From positions 1,426,001 to 1,490,000 of the forward strand of contig NZ_CP061285.1 of assembly GCF_018687075.1 (NCBI RefSeq): a stretch of 64,000 bases of DNA, in the 5' to 3' direction. Below the pieces are notes generated by a model, which did no database searches, was not told where the DNA came from, and worked only from the letters and a program-made list of their open reading frames with translations. How positions within the stretch are numbered: position 1 is the first letter of the stretch; every line of letters starts with the position of its first letter. Of the stretch, positions 26,493-36,535 are shown piece after piece. Made by a program: the position numbers and the translations under genes. Source of the stretch: Polynucleobacter sp. MWH-UH35A. GTDB lineage: Bacteria; Pseudomonadota; Gammaproteobacteria; Burkholderiales; Burkholderiaceae.

Positions 26493-27724
26493 ACTCGCAC
26501 CGCACTACCCCAACCTCTGCGACGCTCATACAACACAAACAGCACACCCCACATGACGACAGCGACATAAGCCCATACCCAAGCTGCTTGGGAAGAACGG
26601 GAACCAGAAATATCCAGCACAAAACCAAATATCGCAGGACCTAATAAGCCGCCACCAAATCCCATTAAAGAGTGCAAACCCATCGCCGCACCCTTGATAT
26701 TCTCTTGCGCACTAATTACCAAGCCAGCAGTGAGCGTTGAAGAATCCGCCATAATGAAAATGGCATGTCCAATAGCCAATGCAACAATCAACCACCAAGA
26801 TTGACCTGTTGAACAAGCAAATGCAACACCCAAGACAGCGCTAGTCAGCATCACAATGCACACCCACTTTTGACGCCCAACCTTTAAGGCAATTTCATTT
26901 CCCAATATGGATGCAGGCACACCAAAGAAATTAATCACTCCAGCCAAAGTCGTCGCTGTTAAAAAAAAGTTTTCACCAGAAGCAATAGCACAAAAAGCAA
27001 AGAAGGCCACAATCCAGCTTCTAGAAGCAAAAAGCTCAAGGGTATGCGCAGTGTACCCAAAGATAAATCCTGAAGCGTTTTTGTCCTGTAAAACTAGTTT
27101 CCACTTATCCACTGGAAAAATGTCGTGGAGACGAATATGCACTGGCCCCCGCCATTTCTCATGTTGCAATGCTGGAATCAATAACAGAACAATGAGGAAT
27201 GCGCTGAATGGGCCAAGGGCAATCAAACCAAATACATACCGCCAGCCGAATGCACTCAAAATCCATCCTGAGCATAGATACGAAAATCCGGTACCGATAC
27301 CGAAGAAGGCAGTATAGAAGGCGATATGCCTAGTTAACTCACCAGACTGAATACGATCGGACAAAATTTTGAGGCCAGGCATATAAGTACCAGCGAGGCC
27401 AGCACCATTGAGCGCCATAAATATGAGTGCCGTCCAAAAGTTATGGGCCAATAAACCCATACCCAAAAGACCACAAGAAGCGGTGAGGCCACCTACCAAA
27501 TAAACTTTACGGGCATCTACCCGATCGGTTAATGCTGTAGCCAGGGGAACGGCAAGCATGTAGCCAAAGAAGAATGCGCTGGCAATCAAACCCGACTGCA
27601 AATTACTGAGATGCCAATCATCCTGCAAGGCAGTCAATACTACTGCGTAGCAGGCAAAGCCCAATAAGGCACAGGTTTGTGCCATGAGCATGAGAGGGGT
27701 GTAACCTGCCGAACGAAAGCGCAT
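26489..27724 (-). CDS. MFS transporter, translationally coupled to ccoI
   Basis: A 411-residue 12-helix major facilitator protein with the DRVDARKVYLVGG loop-2/3 motif near residue 68. Between helices 6 and 7 it has a segment HTLELFASRSWIVAFF. It overlaps ccoI by 4 nt, which ties it to the copper and cbb3 genes. Rhodobacter CcoA is an MFS copper importer for cbb3, but I do not see that protein's Met/His motif pattern clearly here, so a copper role is only a hypothesis. Helices 1 and 12 are intact, so it is full length. Confidence 0.88.
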   Translation of the reverse strand: MRFRSAGYTPLMLMAQTCALLGFACYAVVLTALQDDWHLSNLQSGLIASAFFFGYMLAVPLATALTDRVDARKVYLVGGLTASCGLLGMGLLAHNFWTALIFMALNGAGLAGTYMPGLKILSDRIQSGELTRHIAFYTAFFGIGTGFSYLCSGWILSAFGWRYVFGLIALGPFSAFLIVLLLIPALQHEKWRGPVHIRLHDIFPVDKWKLVLQDKNASGFIFGYTAHTLELFASRSWIVAFFAFCAIASGENFFLTATTLAGVINFFGVPASILGNEIALKVGRQKWVCIVMLTSAVLGVAFACSTGQSWWLIVALAIGHAIFIMADSSTLTAGLVISAQENIKGAAMGLHSLMGFGGGLLGPAIFGFVLDISGSRSSQAAWVWAYVAVVMWGVLFVLYERRRGWGSAVRV

Positions 27725-27809
27725 AAATAGTTAGTAGAAACGTGAACTCATTCTACTCGCCCAGAAAGAAATAGACCCGCTACACTACAGAAAAGATGAT
27801 GGAGACAGC

Positions 27810-28793
27810 ATGAAAAACAAATCTTTGGCAGTTCATTTATTACGGATTGGGGTCGGCCTACTGATTGGCTTTCTGAGCTCCATAGCCTATGCAGATAATT
27901 ACCCATCTAAACCCATTAAAGCCATCGTTCCGTTCGCTCCTGGAAGCACAACCGACCAAATTGGCCGTGCTTTTGCAGCCAAAATGTCCGAGTCTTTGGG
28001 TCAACCGGTAGTGATTGAAAATCGCCCAGGAGCAAATGGCCTGATTGGCGCTGATTTTGTGGCCAAGGCCCCTGCAGATGGATACACGATCCTGATAGGC
28101 ACCAACAGCACGAATGCCGCACTGAAAAGTCTTGTGAAGAATTTACCTTATAACCAAGATACTGCTTTTACACCGATTGGATACTTTGGGTCAGCTCCAC
28201 TCATTGTTGCTGTTAATAATGATATGCCTGTAAAGTCGCTCAACGGTTTTGTATCTCTTGCAAAAGCGAATCCAGGAAAAATCACTTTTGCTTATGCAAG
28301 TACGTCCCAGCGTGTTTCTTCAGAAATGTTAGCGAGCTTTGCGGACATCAAAATGACTGGGGTATCTTACAAGAGCGGTCCCAATGCAATGACTGATTTA
28401 ATTGGTGGCCAAGTCAATATGTTTACATCGGACTTTGGAGTGTCTTTACCGCAAGTACAAGCAGGAAAAATCCGCGGCCTAGCAGTAACTTCTTTGAAGC
28501 GCTCCCCTGTAATACCGGAATTACCCACTGTGAATGAAGCGCTAGGCACTAAAGGCTACGAACTGATTGCTTTCTTTGCGGCCTTTGGCCCTGCAGGCAT
28601 GCCTAAGGACGCCATTCTCAAGCTCAATCAAGCCATTAACAATGCCGCTAAATCAAAAGATCTTGTAGAAAGACTTTCTGCGAACGGTTTTGAAACTCAA
28701 CCTGGCACACCTGAGGCACTTGGGCAAAAAATTAAACTAGAAACTGCGAAGTGGGCGAAGGCTATTAAAGAAGCTGGCATGGAGCCCGAGTAA
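27810..28793 (+). CDS. Tripartite tricarboxylate transporter substrate-binding protein (Bug family)
   Basis: A 327-residue periplasmic receptor. A signal peptide runs to about residue 28 (ends SIAYA), followed by the Bug opening NYPSKPIKAIVPFAPGSTTDQIGR. RPGANGLIGADFVAKAPADGYT and the usual NAMTDLIGGQVNMFTSD segments follow. No membrane subunits are near, making it a second orphan Bug receptor in the window. It is divergent from the MFS gene and convergent with the dioxygenase gene. Confidence 0.93.
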   Translation: MKNKSLAVHLLRIGVGLLIGFLSSIAYADNYPSKPIKAIVPFAPGSTTDQIGRAFAAKMSESLGQPVVIENRPGANGLIGADFVAKAPADGYTILIGTNSTNAALKSLVKNLPYNQDTAFTPIGYFGSAPLIVAVNNDMPVKSLNGFVSLAKANPGKITFAYASTSQRVSSEMLASFADIKMTGVSYKSGPNAMTDLIGGQVNMFTSDFGVSLPQVQAGKIRGLAVTSLKRSPVIPELPTVNEALGTKGYELIAFFAAFGPAGMPKDAILKLNQAINNAAKSKDLVERLSANGFETQPGTPEALGQKIKLETAKWAKAIKEAGMEPE

Positions 28794-28804
28794 ATTTAAT
28801 ACTC

Positions 28805-29563
28805 TTATTGCTGACTACGATTAGGTGATTCTTGAAAGCCGTTAGAGCGATAAGTAAGAACCAAGGTATCCCGATAGCCATAATTTTCGAGAGGTTGAAT
28901 CGGTGTTGACTCATGAATCATGCGCTGATCATTCATTAATAATAGCGACCAGGGTTGAGTCAGAGTAAAACGCAAGCCTGCAGAACCTGTCGCATCAAAT
29001 ATTCTGGTCTCACCACCTTTAATGCCAGATCGACCCAATAGAAAGACGGCCACAAAATCAACCCCATCGCGATGAGCGCCTTCAGGTGTTGGCCTCCCAA
29101 TACCATCGGTGGTATCAATCCGAAATTGATGCGCCTCTACAAACCAAGTTTTTACCGGCTTTAGACCATTCAGAATATGAGCCAGTCCGAGCAAGACTGA
29201 TTGCCAAGCAGAATTGCCGACTAGCTCCGCCTGAATTGGCTCAAACCACCGCTCAATCCCCCCATGCAATGCGTTGTAATCAAGTGATTGCCAATGTGCG
29301 CGATGCGGAACAATGGCGAGTTTATCGCCTTCAATCTGATAGCTGGCATGACGACGAAATCGATAGCGACCGCCATCCTTTAAATAGGGATCCCGCGGCA
29401 GTTTTTCCCAAAACTGAGTAAGGTCCTGAAGCGCAGATAAGGCAACATGACTAAACTCAGCTACAGTCTCAGCAGAAACGACGGCAAAACCGTCATCTCG
29501 CAAAGATTGATCAATCTGCTTCAGAGGGGTTAATGGAGGCTCAAGACCAGCGATCGTCATCAC
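28805..29563 (-). CDS. 2-oxoglutarate/Fe(II) dioxygenase family protein (2OG-Fe_Oxy_2 type)
   Basis: A 252-residue protein. The iron facial triad reads as GAHRDGVDFV (His and Asp, near residue 160) and MIHESTPI (His near residue 222), with RDTLVLTYRS giving the 2-oxoglutarate arginine near the C-terminus. The N-terminal RYRFRRHASY segment also fits the family, which includes the L-isoleucine 4-hydroxylase type enzymes. Amino-acid hydroxylation is therefore a fair guess, but the substrate is unknown. Two adjacent ATGs could start it. Confidence 0.83.
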   Translation of the reverse strand: MMTIAGLEPPLTPLKQIDQSLRDDGFAVVSAETVAEFSHVALSALQDLTQFWEKLPRDPYLKDGGRYRFRRHASYQIEGDKLAIVPHRAHWQSLDYNALHGGIERWFEPIQAELVGNSAWQSVLLGLAHILNGLKPVKTWFVEAHQFRIDTTDGIGRPTPEGAHRDGVDFVAVFLLGRSGIKGGETRIFDATGSAGLRFTLTQPWSLLLMNDQRMIHESTPIQPLENYGYRDTLVLTYRSNGFQESPNRSQQ

Positions 29564-29602
29564 TCTATTTTAGGCTTATGCACAACAGATTCCTTCATTA
29601 TC

Positions 29603-30904
29603 TTAATGAACCAAGTTCAAGCGCCCGCGGACCTCGCCCACGTGCCCCTTGAGGTCATATAACTCTTTAGCATCCAACATCGATACCTTAATGTTGCCAA
29701 CTCGCCTCTCAATATCAGCAAGATCTTTAAAGTTTTTTTCTTTCAAGGCTGGATTTTGGGCATTTCTTTCAATCACTTTGAGCTCCTCATACACCTGAGC
29801 CAACTTCAAGCGTAATAAGAAATTCTTGGTTGATGGAATATAAGTAAATAGAGGAATCAAAATGACCAATAACGGAATCACAATCTTCACAAAGCGACCC
29901 GCCCATACTGCAGTCCAAAATGGTAAATGACGATGTAAGAAAGAAGGACCATCTTTTAAATAGATTTCTGCATCAACATGCAGAGGGAAATCCAATCCAG
30001 AGCTAGATGGAAACTCACCCACTTTTTGTAAGCGTGAATAGGATTTCAAGATATCGTATGAGGCTCCTAGCAAAAGAGAGACTAGCGCTGGACTGACATT
30101 TTCATGGGCAACCAATGTTGCTGTCGCAGCCATTACCTGAATATCTTGACGTGGCTGATCATGTGCAATACTCAATAAGCCCCGAGGAACAGTAACCTTA
30201 GATAGATAGGTGAGGCTCCTGGTGTAAGCGTCAGCCTGGTCAAAGTTCATCAAACGTATACCGGGGATAGAATAAAACTTTCTCAAAATGGGTGCTTCAG
30301 CTGCTGCCACAATGAACACTGCATCTAGCTCGCCATTGCTAAGCTTCATCATTGCATCATCAGGCTTGAGTCTTTCTGCCCCAATCTCTTTATCAGTGAT
30401 CCCACTTGTTTGTAGCAAATCTTTAACAAGTGCTAAAGTCCCGCTTCCCTCATTCCCGATTGAAACGTGTTTACCCTTGAGTTGACTCAATATCTTGAGT
30501 TGACCGCCCTCACTTTTAAAAGCACCTTCGCGATACCAAACCCAAATAGGTTCATAAAACATTCCCGCAACTGAGACCAACTTTGGATACTCAGCTAAAT
30601 TAGCAACGCCGCCCTGCACCATCGCAAAATCAACCCCAGATTTAGGATCATTTAAAAGCGCTAAGTTATCCAAGGTTCCACCAGTAGAGCGCACCTTGAG
30701 ATCTACACCTTCTTTAACTAACTCTGCTTTAAGACGCTCGCCAAACTGATAGTAAAGCCCCGTAGGGAAACCAGTGGCCATTTCAATTGACTTCGGTGGC
30801 GGAGGAACCAAGATCCACAGTACGCCAAAAATCAGGATAAGAAGCCCAAAAAAGGCTGCTGCTAGAGCCAAGGGGTTATAAATTTGTCTTTTGATGAAGT
30901 TCAT
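29603..30904 (-). CDS. Membrane-anchored TAXI family solute-binding protein
   Basis: A protein of about 433 residues from ATG 30904 (AGAGA 6 nt upstream; longer frames add up to 26 residues). An uncleaved N-terminal helix (about residues 15-35) precedes a TAXI domain starting IEMATGFPTGLYYQFGERL. A second helix near residues 340-362 follows, and then about 70 cytoplasmic residues of Glu/Lys-rich, likely coiled-coil sequence. No TRAP permease is adjacent. The layout differs from a free periplasmic receptor and could fit a sensor or an anchored receptor. A paralogue starts at 63224. Confidence 0.87.
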   Translation of the reverse strand: MNFIKRQIYNPLALAAAFFGLLILIFGVLWILVPPPPKSIEMATGFPTGLYYQFGERLKAELVKEGVDLKVRSTGGTLDNLALLNDPKSGVDFAMVQGGVANLAEYPKLVSVAGMFYEPIWVWYREGAFKSEGGQLKILSQLKGKHVSIGNEGSGTLALVKDLLQTSGITDKEIGAERLKPDDAMMKLSNGELDAVFIVAAAEAPILRKFYSIPGIRLMNFDQADAYTRSLTYLSKVTVPRGLLSIAHDQPRQDIQVMAATATLVAHENVSPALVSLLLGASYDILKSYSRLQKVGEFPSSSGLDFPLHVDAEIYLKDGPSFLHRHLPFWTAVWAGRFVKIVIPLLVILIPLFTYIPSTKNFLLRLKLAQVYEELKVIERNAQNPALKEKNFKDLADIERRVGNIKVSMLDAKELYDLKGHVGEVRGRLNLVH

Positions 30905-31018
30905 TAAAGTCTCTTTAGTTTTTGGCATTATGCCCCGAGCATCGCAATCCGAAAAGGTTTCAAAACAGATCAAATAATTCACGATAATATGGGGCTTTTA
31001 GAAGCCTTTAAGACCCTC

Positions 31019-31780
31019 ATGAACTCAGCAAAAACCAAAGTTGCCCTAGTCACTGGCGCAGGAACCGGCATTGGAAAAGCCGCAGCAAAAGCCCTTCTTA
31101 AAGGAGGCTATCAAGTTGTCCTTGCAGGGCGTAATTTGGATAAGCTAGAAAAAGCAATTGCGGACATCGGCGGTACTCAAAGCAACTGCCTTGCGGTTTC
31201 CTGCGATGTTGGTAAACCAGATGAGGTCAAAAAATTATTTGCAGCACTTCATAAGCAGTTCGGCCGTATTGACGTACTTTTCAACAATGCTGGTATGGGT
31301 GCGCCCGCTATACCCATGGAAGATCTGACGTATGAGCAGTGGATGAATGTGGTCAATGCCAATCTCTGCGGCGCTTTTCTATGCTCACAAGAGGCAATCC
31401 GCATGATGAAAGCGCAATCTCCACAAGGTGGCAGAATCATTAATAACGGCTCAATCTCAGCACATGCTCCACGACCAATGTCAGCGCCTTATACCGCCAC
31501 AAAACATGCCATCATGGGTTTAACCAAAACAATCGCTTTAGACGGGCGACCATTCAATATTGCTTGCGGTCAAATCGATATCGGCAATGCCGCCACAGAG
31601 ATGACCGAAAGAATGGCCGCCGGAATTATGCAAGCTGATCAATCCATCAAAGTAGAGCCACGCATGGATGTTGATCATGTGGGAGAGGCTGTACTACATA
31701 TGGCTCAGCTCCCACTCGAGAGCAATATCCTATCTATGACCATTATGGCTACCAACATGCCATTTGTTGGCAGAGGTTAA
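31019..31780 (+). CDS. SDR family oxidoreductase
   Basis: A short-chain dehydrogenase of about 253 residues. The NAD(P) motif [12 protein letters not shown] is near residue 14 and NNAGMGAP near residue 87. The catalytic Ser is in [11 protein letters not shown], and YTATKHA supplies Tyr and Lys. I start at ATG 31019, which places the Rossmann motif at the usual distance; an upstream ATG at 30989 would add ten residues. The substrate is unknown. Its stop lies 2 nt from the stop of the convergent ccmI. Confidence 0.9.
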   Translation: MNSAKTKVALVTGAGTGIGKAAAKALLKGGYQVVLAGRNLDKLEKAIADIGGTQSNCLAVSCDVGKPDEVKKLFAALHKQFGRIDVLFNNAGMGAPAIPMEDLTYEQWMNVVNANLCGAFLCSQEAIRMMKAQSPQGGRIINNGSISAHAPRPMSAPYTATKHAIMGLTKTIALDGRPFNIACGQIDIGNAATEMTERMAAGIMQADQSIKVEPRMDVDHVGEAVLHMAQLPLESNILSMTIMATNMPFVGRG

Positions 31781-31782
31781 GC

Positions 31783-32997
31783 TTACTGGCGCACTTGATT
31801 TACCAGTAAGCGAGCGTTATTTACGCCAACCTGAATGGTTTGTGCTGTCGAGATTAAATCTCCCGATTCTGGTTTCGCCATCCCGGTTTTAGAGATGCGC
31901 ACCTCGATACTTGCCTCAGATAATTGAGAGAGTGGTGCACTAGGATTTATCGCCAAAGAATCATTCAAAGTAAAGTTCATCGGAAAATCGTTAGCAGGTA
32001 TTTTTAAAACAGCTACCGGCATACGCTCTCCAGGCTTGCGTGCAATCACCATCACAACATCGCCAGGCTTAACCTTAGATTTGAGCTCAGGGGATAATTC
32101 AATCTTGCCACTAATCGATTTACTTGAAGAAACGGCGGGTGCTTGAGCTTTGGGAGTAGAAGAAGCTAAGCCGCCTTTAGTACGCGCCTCAGCAATCGAG
32201 CCCTGAATAGCGCGCGCCTCTTCAGTTTCTGGCGGCACTTGCTGCGCCAACTTCTCCCAGGCCTGCACTGCAGATTTGTAATTACCAGCCTCGTAAGCTG
32301 CTGTTCCTGAAAGCCACAATGCCATTAAGTTATTAGGATCCAACTTAAGAGCCTGATTAATCAATTGCAATGGCTTGCCAGCAAAGTTACCGTTTGCATT
32401 AGTCGCCAAGACATCCGCATAGTCAGCCAATAACTGCGGGTCAGAATCAATAAAGCTGCCTGCGCGCGCATATGCTTTAGCAGCATCTTCGTTGCGGCCC
32501 AAGATACGATAGGATCGCGCCAGCATTGCCCAACCTTTTAAGTTGCCTGGATCTTTTTCCATCTTGGTGGCAAATTCAGCCACCATTTTTTCAACACCCT
32601 CTTGAGTAACTGGTTTCTCAGAGTTTCTTTGAGCTACACGAACAACATCGCCTAAAGAGAAATACAGCACGGAAGATAGCAAAACAATAAAGATGCACAG
32701 ACCGATGACTGTTTTCTTTGAGGACCCTTCAATCTCTCGATCATCCTCTTCAATCGTGTCCTGAAAAAGGCGTTGACGCATTTCTGCATGAGCAATTTCA
32801 TAATCAGCAGAGCTAACCATGCCAGCGGCGTGCTCTGCTTCCAATTTATCTAACTCTTCCCTATAAATGACAGCGTTCATCTGGCGACGAGATGTTGCTT
32901 TACTCTTCGACGGAAAAATAAAGGGACGCAACAGCAATACCAAGACCAAAATCAGGAGCAGTAAAGCTGGAATAAAGAAGCTGGTCACTGAATTCAT
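31783..32997 (-). CDS. ccmI: Cytochrome c biogenesis protein CcmI (CycH)
   Basis: A 404-residue protein. Two helices (about residues 6-24 and 97-115) flank a cytoplasmic loop with NAVIYREELDKLEAE. Periplasmic TPR repeats (LKGWAMLARSYRILGR, then PNNLMALWLSGTAAYEAGNY) follow, then a beta-rich C-terminal domain. CcmI binds apocytochrome and hands it to the CcmFH haem ligase. It is the last gene of the ccm operon and overlaps ccmH by 4 nt. Confidence 0.95.
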   Translation of the reverse strand: MNSVTSFFIPALLLLILVLVLLLRPFIFPSKSKATSRRQMNAVIYREELDKLEAEHAAGMVSSADYEIAHAEMRQRLFQDTIEEDDREIEGSSKKTVIGLCIFIVLLSSVLYFSLGDVVRVAQRNSEKPVTQEGVEKMVAEFATKMEKDPGNLKGWAMLARSYRILGRNEDAAKAYARAGSFIDSDPQLLADYADVLATNANGNFAGKPLQLINQALKLDPNNLMALWLSGTAAYEAGNYKSAVQAWEKLAQQVPPETEEARAIQGSIAEARTKGGLASSTPKAQAPAVSSSKSISGKIELSPELKSKVKPGDVVMVIARKPGERMPVAVLKIPANDFPMNFTLNDSLAINPSAPLSQLSEASIEVRISKTGMAKPESGDLISTAQTIQVGVNNARLLVNQVRQ

Positions 32998-33464
32998 CCT
33001 TCTTTCTTGTCGGCCGCATTGAGCATGGCATCAATCTTTTGGTTGTCTGCATCAGTCAGAGTGACATTGGGAACGCTATTATTTCTGCGTCGCAAATAGG
33101 TCAATAAACCCGCAATACCAATCAACAAAATAACAAAAGGACCAATCCATAGCAGCCAGGTCAGCGGCTTGACTGGTGGACGGTACAAAACAAAATCGCC
33201 ATAACGCTCGACCATAAAGCTACGAATTTGATCGTCACTCTTACCCTCTTTAATCAGAGTACGAATTTCTCGACGCAAATCATTCGCCAAATCAGAGCGT
33301 GAACCAGCCAAAGATTCGTTTTGACAGACTAAGCAACGCATTTCTTCTGAAATACTGATCAATCGCTGCTCTGTAACAGGATCATCCGCCAGTGGCGCAG
33401 CTTCATTAGCCATAGCAGCGCCCAAGCTAAAGATGCAAATAGCCACTAACAATAATTTCTTCAT
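32994..33464 (-). CDS. ccmH: Cytochrome c-type biogenesis protein CcmH
   Basis: A 156-residue protein with a signal peptide of about 19 residues. The redox motif CLVCQNESLAGSRSDLANDLR (CxxC near residues 44-47) marks it as CcmH/CcmL, which reduces apocytochrome cysteines. One helix near residue 103 anchors the C-terminal region. It is coupled by 4-nt overlaps to ccmG and ccmI. Confidence 0.96.
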   Translation of the reverse strand: MKKLLLVAICIFSLGAAMANEAAPLADDPVTEQRLISISEEMRCLVCQNESLAGSRSDLANDLRREIRTLIKEGKSDDQIRSFMVERYGDFVLYRPPVKPLTWLLWIGPFVILLIGIAGLLTYLRRRNNSVPNVTLTDADNQKIDAMLNAADKKEG

Positions 33465-33991
33465 GATTTCTGAAGCTCACTAATCATGGGATAAATTTTT
33501 TGCTTTAATAAATCCATGGTGAGTGGGCCGATATGTTTAAAGCGAATGATGCCGGCTTTATCGATAATGTAGGTCTCAGGGACACCATAAACTCCATAGT
33601 CAATACCAACCCGGCCATTGCCATCAAAAGCGGATAGCGTGTATGGGTTGCCTTGTTTGGCCAGCATTGCTAACGCATCTTCACGCTTATCTTTATAGTC
33701 CAAGCCAATGACTGGAGCTATTTGAGATTTGGCAAGCTCCACCAAAACGGGATGCTCTTCACGACAGGCAACACACCATGATGCCCAAACATTCAGAATC
33801 CACACTTGACCCTTCATGCTTGCAGGTGAAAAGGTTTTACTTCCTTCAGCCAACTGCGGGATTTCAAATGCTGGCGCGGCTTTATTAATTAATGGTGAGG
33901 GCACTTCATGCGGATCGCGATTCAAGCCAATAGCTAGAAAGACAACTAAGCCCAGGAATAAAAAGAGGGGGATTAAAAATTTTGCTTTCAT
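33461..33991 (-). CDS. ccmG: Thiol:disulfide interchange protein CcmG/DsbE
   Basis: A 176-residue membrane-tethered thioredoxin fold. The anchor helix spans about residues 4-22 and the active site is ASWCVACREEHP (Cys near 73 and 76). VYGVPETYIIDKAG supplies the cis-proline loop. It passes electrons to CcmH and apocytochrome c. It overlaps ccmF and ccmH by 4 nt each. Confidence 0.96.
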   Translation of the reverse strand: MKAKFLIPLFLFLGLVVFLAIGLNRDPHEVPSPLINKAAPAFEIPQLAEGSKTFSPASMKGQVWILNVWASWCVACREEHPVLVELAKSQIAPVIGLDYKDKREDALAMLAKQGNPYTLSAFDGNGRVGIDYGVYGVPETYIIDKAGIIRFKHIGPLTMDLLKQKIYPMISELQKS

Positions 33992-35907
33992 AAAAACTTA
34001 TTCTTTAACTTCAAGCGATAACGCTTATCTGACATAGCCAATACCCCGCCCAAGGCCATTAATAGACAACCGCCCCAAATCCAATCTACAAATGGCTTGT
34101 AGTAAACGCGTACAGCCCAAGACTTATCACCCAACTCTTCACCAAGGGACACATAAATATCACGAGTCAGGCCAGCGTCAATCGCTGCCTCCGTCATTGG
34201 CATGGTGGATGAAAAATAACTTCTCTTCTCGGGATAAAGACTGATTTGGCTACTGCCATTCTTTGTCAGCAAAAATGTGCCACGCATTGCCTGGTAATTT
34301 GGTCCGCGAGCGGCATTGACGCTTTGTAGCTGAATTTGATAGCCCCCAACAGTAACCGTATCGCCAGCCGACATACGCACATCTTTTTCTTCTTGATAAG
34401 CACCGACCATCGTGATGCCAATCACAAACACTGCAATACCGAGATGCGCAACTTGCATACCAATAAAAGAGCGTGTGGGCTTACCTGCTTTAGCTTGGCG
34501 CATGATTTGCATGCAGCCTGAAGCAATCACCCAAAATGCCAACATGAAGCCCATGCCCGCAAGCCAAGTAAATTGACCCATGATCAATGGAATCGTTACA
34601 CCAGCAATGAGAGCAATCAATCCAGCAAGCCATAGGCGCTTGATGATCGTTAGCAAGTTACTTTGCTTCCAGCTAGCCCAAGGACCAATACCCATTAATA
34701 CCAACAAGGGAACCATGATAGGAACAAATACGCTGTTGAAATAAGGCGGCCCTACAGAAATCTTGCCTAAATGCAAAGCATCAATCAGTAATGGATATAG
34801 GGTACCGAGCAAAACTGATCCTGCCGAGACCACCAAGAAGACATTGCCAAGCAAAATAAATGTTTCTCTAGAGCTCAAGCTAAATTTACCGCCCATAGAG
34901 CTCTTCGGTGCACGCCATGCATACAACATTAGAGATGATCCAACCACTAGTGACAAAAAGATGAGGATAAAAATGCCGCGACGCGGATCAGTCGCAAATG
35001 CATGCACTGAAGTCAGCACACCAGAGCGAACTAGGAAGGTGCCTAGTAGCGACAAAGAGAATGCCGTAATTGCCAAGAGCACAGTCCAACTCTTGAAGCC
35101 ACCGCGCTTTTCAGTAACCGCCAAAGAATGCAATAAGGCGGTACCAACGAGCCATGGAATAAATGAAGCGTTCTCAACGGGATCCCAGAACCACCAGCCA
35201 CCCCAACCCAATTCGTAATACGCCCACCAGGAGCCAAGGGCAATACCCAGGGTTAAGAAAACCCACGCTGCAGTAGTCCAAGGACGCGACCAACGCGCCC
35301 ATGCGGCGTCTAATCTTCCTGATAACAATGAAGCGATTGCAAAGGCAAATGCTACTGAGAAGCCAACATAACCCATGTAGAGCATCGGTGGATGAAAGAC
35401 CAAACCAGGATCTTGCAGAAGTGGATTTAAAGAGCGGCCATCTTGCGCTGCTGGCAATAAACGCTCAAAGGGATTTGAAGTAGTTAGAACAAACAACAGT
35501 AGGCCACTGGTAACCAAGCCCAATACACCGATGACACGCGCCACCATAAAGTCATCCAGCGCCTTAGATAGCTGCGCAACCAAAATAGTCCATGTAGCAA
35601 GCAAAAAGATCCACAACAGTAGCGAACCTTCGTGACCACCCCAGACTGCACCCAATCGATAGATAACCGGCAACTGTGAGTTCGAGTGCTCGGCAACATA
35701 GAGCACAGAAAAATCATTGACGTAAAAACTCCAAGCCAGTATTCCGAAGGCAATGGCAAGCAATAAGAAAACGGTTTGCGCAGCAGGACGCGCCAGAACC
35801 AGCCAGTCGCGGCGACCGAAGTGCGCACCCAACAGGGGCAATACCCCTTGAATTAAAGCAATACAAAGCCCTAGAACTAATGCGTAATGCCCAAACTCAG
35901 GAATCAT
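33988..35907 (-). CDS. ccmF: Haem lyase CcmF
   Basis: A 639-residue membrane protein with about 14-15 helices. The WWD haem-handling loop is [20 protein letters not shown] near residue 227, and nearby histidines include [13 protein letters not shown]. It joins haem from CcmE to apocytochrome c in the periplasm. Full length for the family, and in the usual order between ccmE and ccmG. Confidence 0.97.
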   Translation of the reverse strand: MIPEFGHYALVLGLCIALIQGVLPLLGAHFGRRDWLVLARPAAQTVFLLLAIAFGILAWSFYVNDFSVLYVAEHSNSQLPVIYRLGAVWGGHEGSLLLWIFLLATWTILVAQLSKALDDFMVARVIGVLGLVTSGLLLFVLTTSNPFERLLPAAQDGRSLNPLLQDPGLVFHPPMLYMGYVGFSVAFAFAIASLLSGRLDAAWARWSRPWTTAAWVFLTLGIALGSWWAYYELGWGGWWFWDPVENASFIPWLVGTALLHSLAVTEKRGGFKSWTVLLAITAFSLSLLGTFLVRSGVLTSVHAFATDPRRGIFILIFLSLVVGSSLMLYAWRAPKSSMGGKFSLSSRETFILLGNVFLVVSAGSVLLGTLYPLLIDALHLGKISVGPPYFNSVFVPIMVPLLVLMGIGPWASWKQSNLLTIIKRLWLAGLIALIAGVTIPLIMGQFTWLAGMGFMLAFWVIASGCMQIMRQAKAGKPTRSFIGMQVAHLGIAVFVIGITMVGAYQEEKDVRMSAGDTVTVGGYQIQLQSVNAARGPNYQAMRGTFLLTKNGSSQISLYPEKRSYFSSTMPMTEAAIDAGLTRDIYVSLGEELGDKSWAVRVYYKPFVDWIWGGCLLMALGGVLAMSDKRYRLKLKNKFL

Positions 35908-36350
35908 TTAGCGCTTCCATTGTTGCTGCCATTTTTTTGAGCCTGATCCAAGGCATGCTTAGCTTCTGGAGGCATGTAGTTCTCATCATGCTTAGCTAAT
36001 ACTTCGCTAGCAATAAATTCACCATTTGCATTCATACGACCTTGAATCACTGCGCCCTTACCTTCTTTAAATAAATCTGGAAGGATGCCGGTATAAGCTA
36101 CAGGGATATCTTTTACGAGATCGGTGATCACAAAATGCACTGTTAAACCATCGCGCTTTAATGAACCGTCCTTAACCATGCCGCCAATTCGAAATGCCTG
36201 CCCTTGAGGTGCTTTGCCAGCAACCACCTCACTCGGGGTTACATACAAGGCAATATTGCTATTAAGTGCATTCAGAATTAATAGTGCGGCTACGCCGATA
36301 GCGACCAGCGCTGCAACAATAATCACTGCACGTTTATGTCTAGGCTTCAC
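35904..36350 (-). CDS. ccmE: Haem chaperone CcmE
   Basis: A 148-residue protein with one N-terminal anchor helix (about residues 8-28) and an OB-fold periplasmic domain. The covalent haem-binding His121 stands in [12 protein letters not shown], the diagnostic motif. It accepts haem from CcmC and passes it to CcmF. The C-terminal tail is short and Asn/Ser-rich. Confidence 0.97.
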   Translation of the reverse strand: MKPRHKRAVIIVAALVAIGVAALLILNALNSNIALYVTPSEVVAGKAPQGQAFRIGGMVKDGSLKRDGLTVHFVITDLVKDIPVAYTGILPDLFKEGKGAVIQGRMNANGEFIASEVLAKHDENYMPPEAKHALDQAQKNGSNNGSAK

Positions 36351-36535
36351 TGACTAATCTCTTTATCAAACTGCTCCGCAAATTGCTCTTGCTTTAATCT
36401 GCGAACAATCGCTTTAAATCGAGCACGCACCAATAGGGGTTCCAATACCAACACAAGTGCGCAAATACCAAAACTGCTCCACACATACAGTGCGTAACCA
36501 CCCATGGCAAAAAACTCAGAAGGGCTATTCCACAT
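36347..36535 (-). CDS. ccmD: Haem exporter protein CcmD
   Basis: A 62-residue protein with a single helix in the pattern [28 protein letters not shown] basic cytoplasmic tail follows. Size, position between ccmC and ccmE, and the GGYxxYVW motif fit CcmD, which helps release holo-CcmE from CcmC. Confidence 0.93.
   Translation of the reverse strand: MWNSPSEFFAMGGYALYVWSSFGICALVLVLEPLLVRARFKAIVRRLKQEQFAEQFDKEISQ

Noticed and set aside
34763..35218. A plus-strand frame of 151 codons inside ccmF.
   Set aside because: Antisense shadow within a full-length, motif-complete ccmF.
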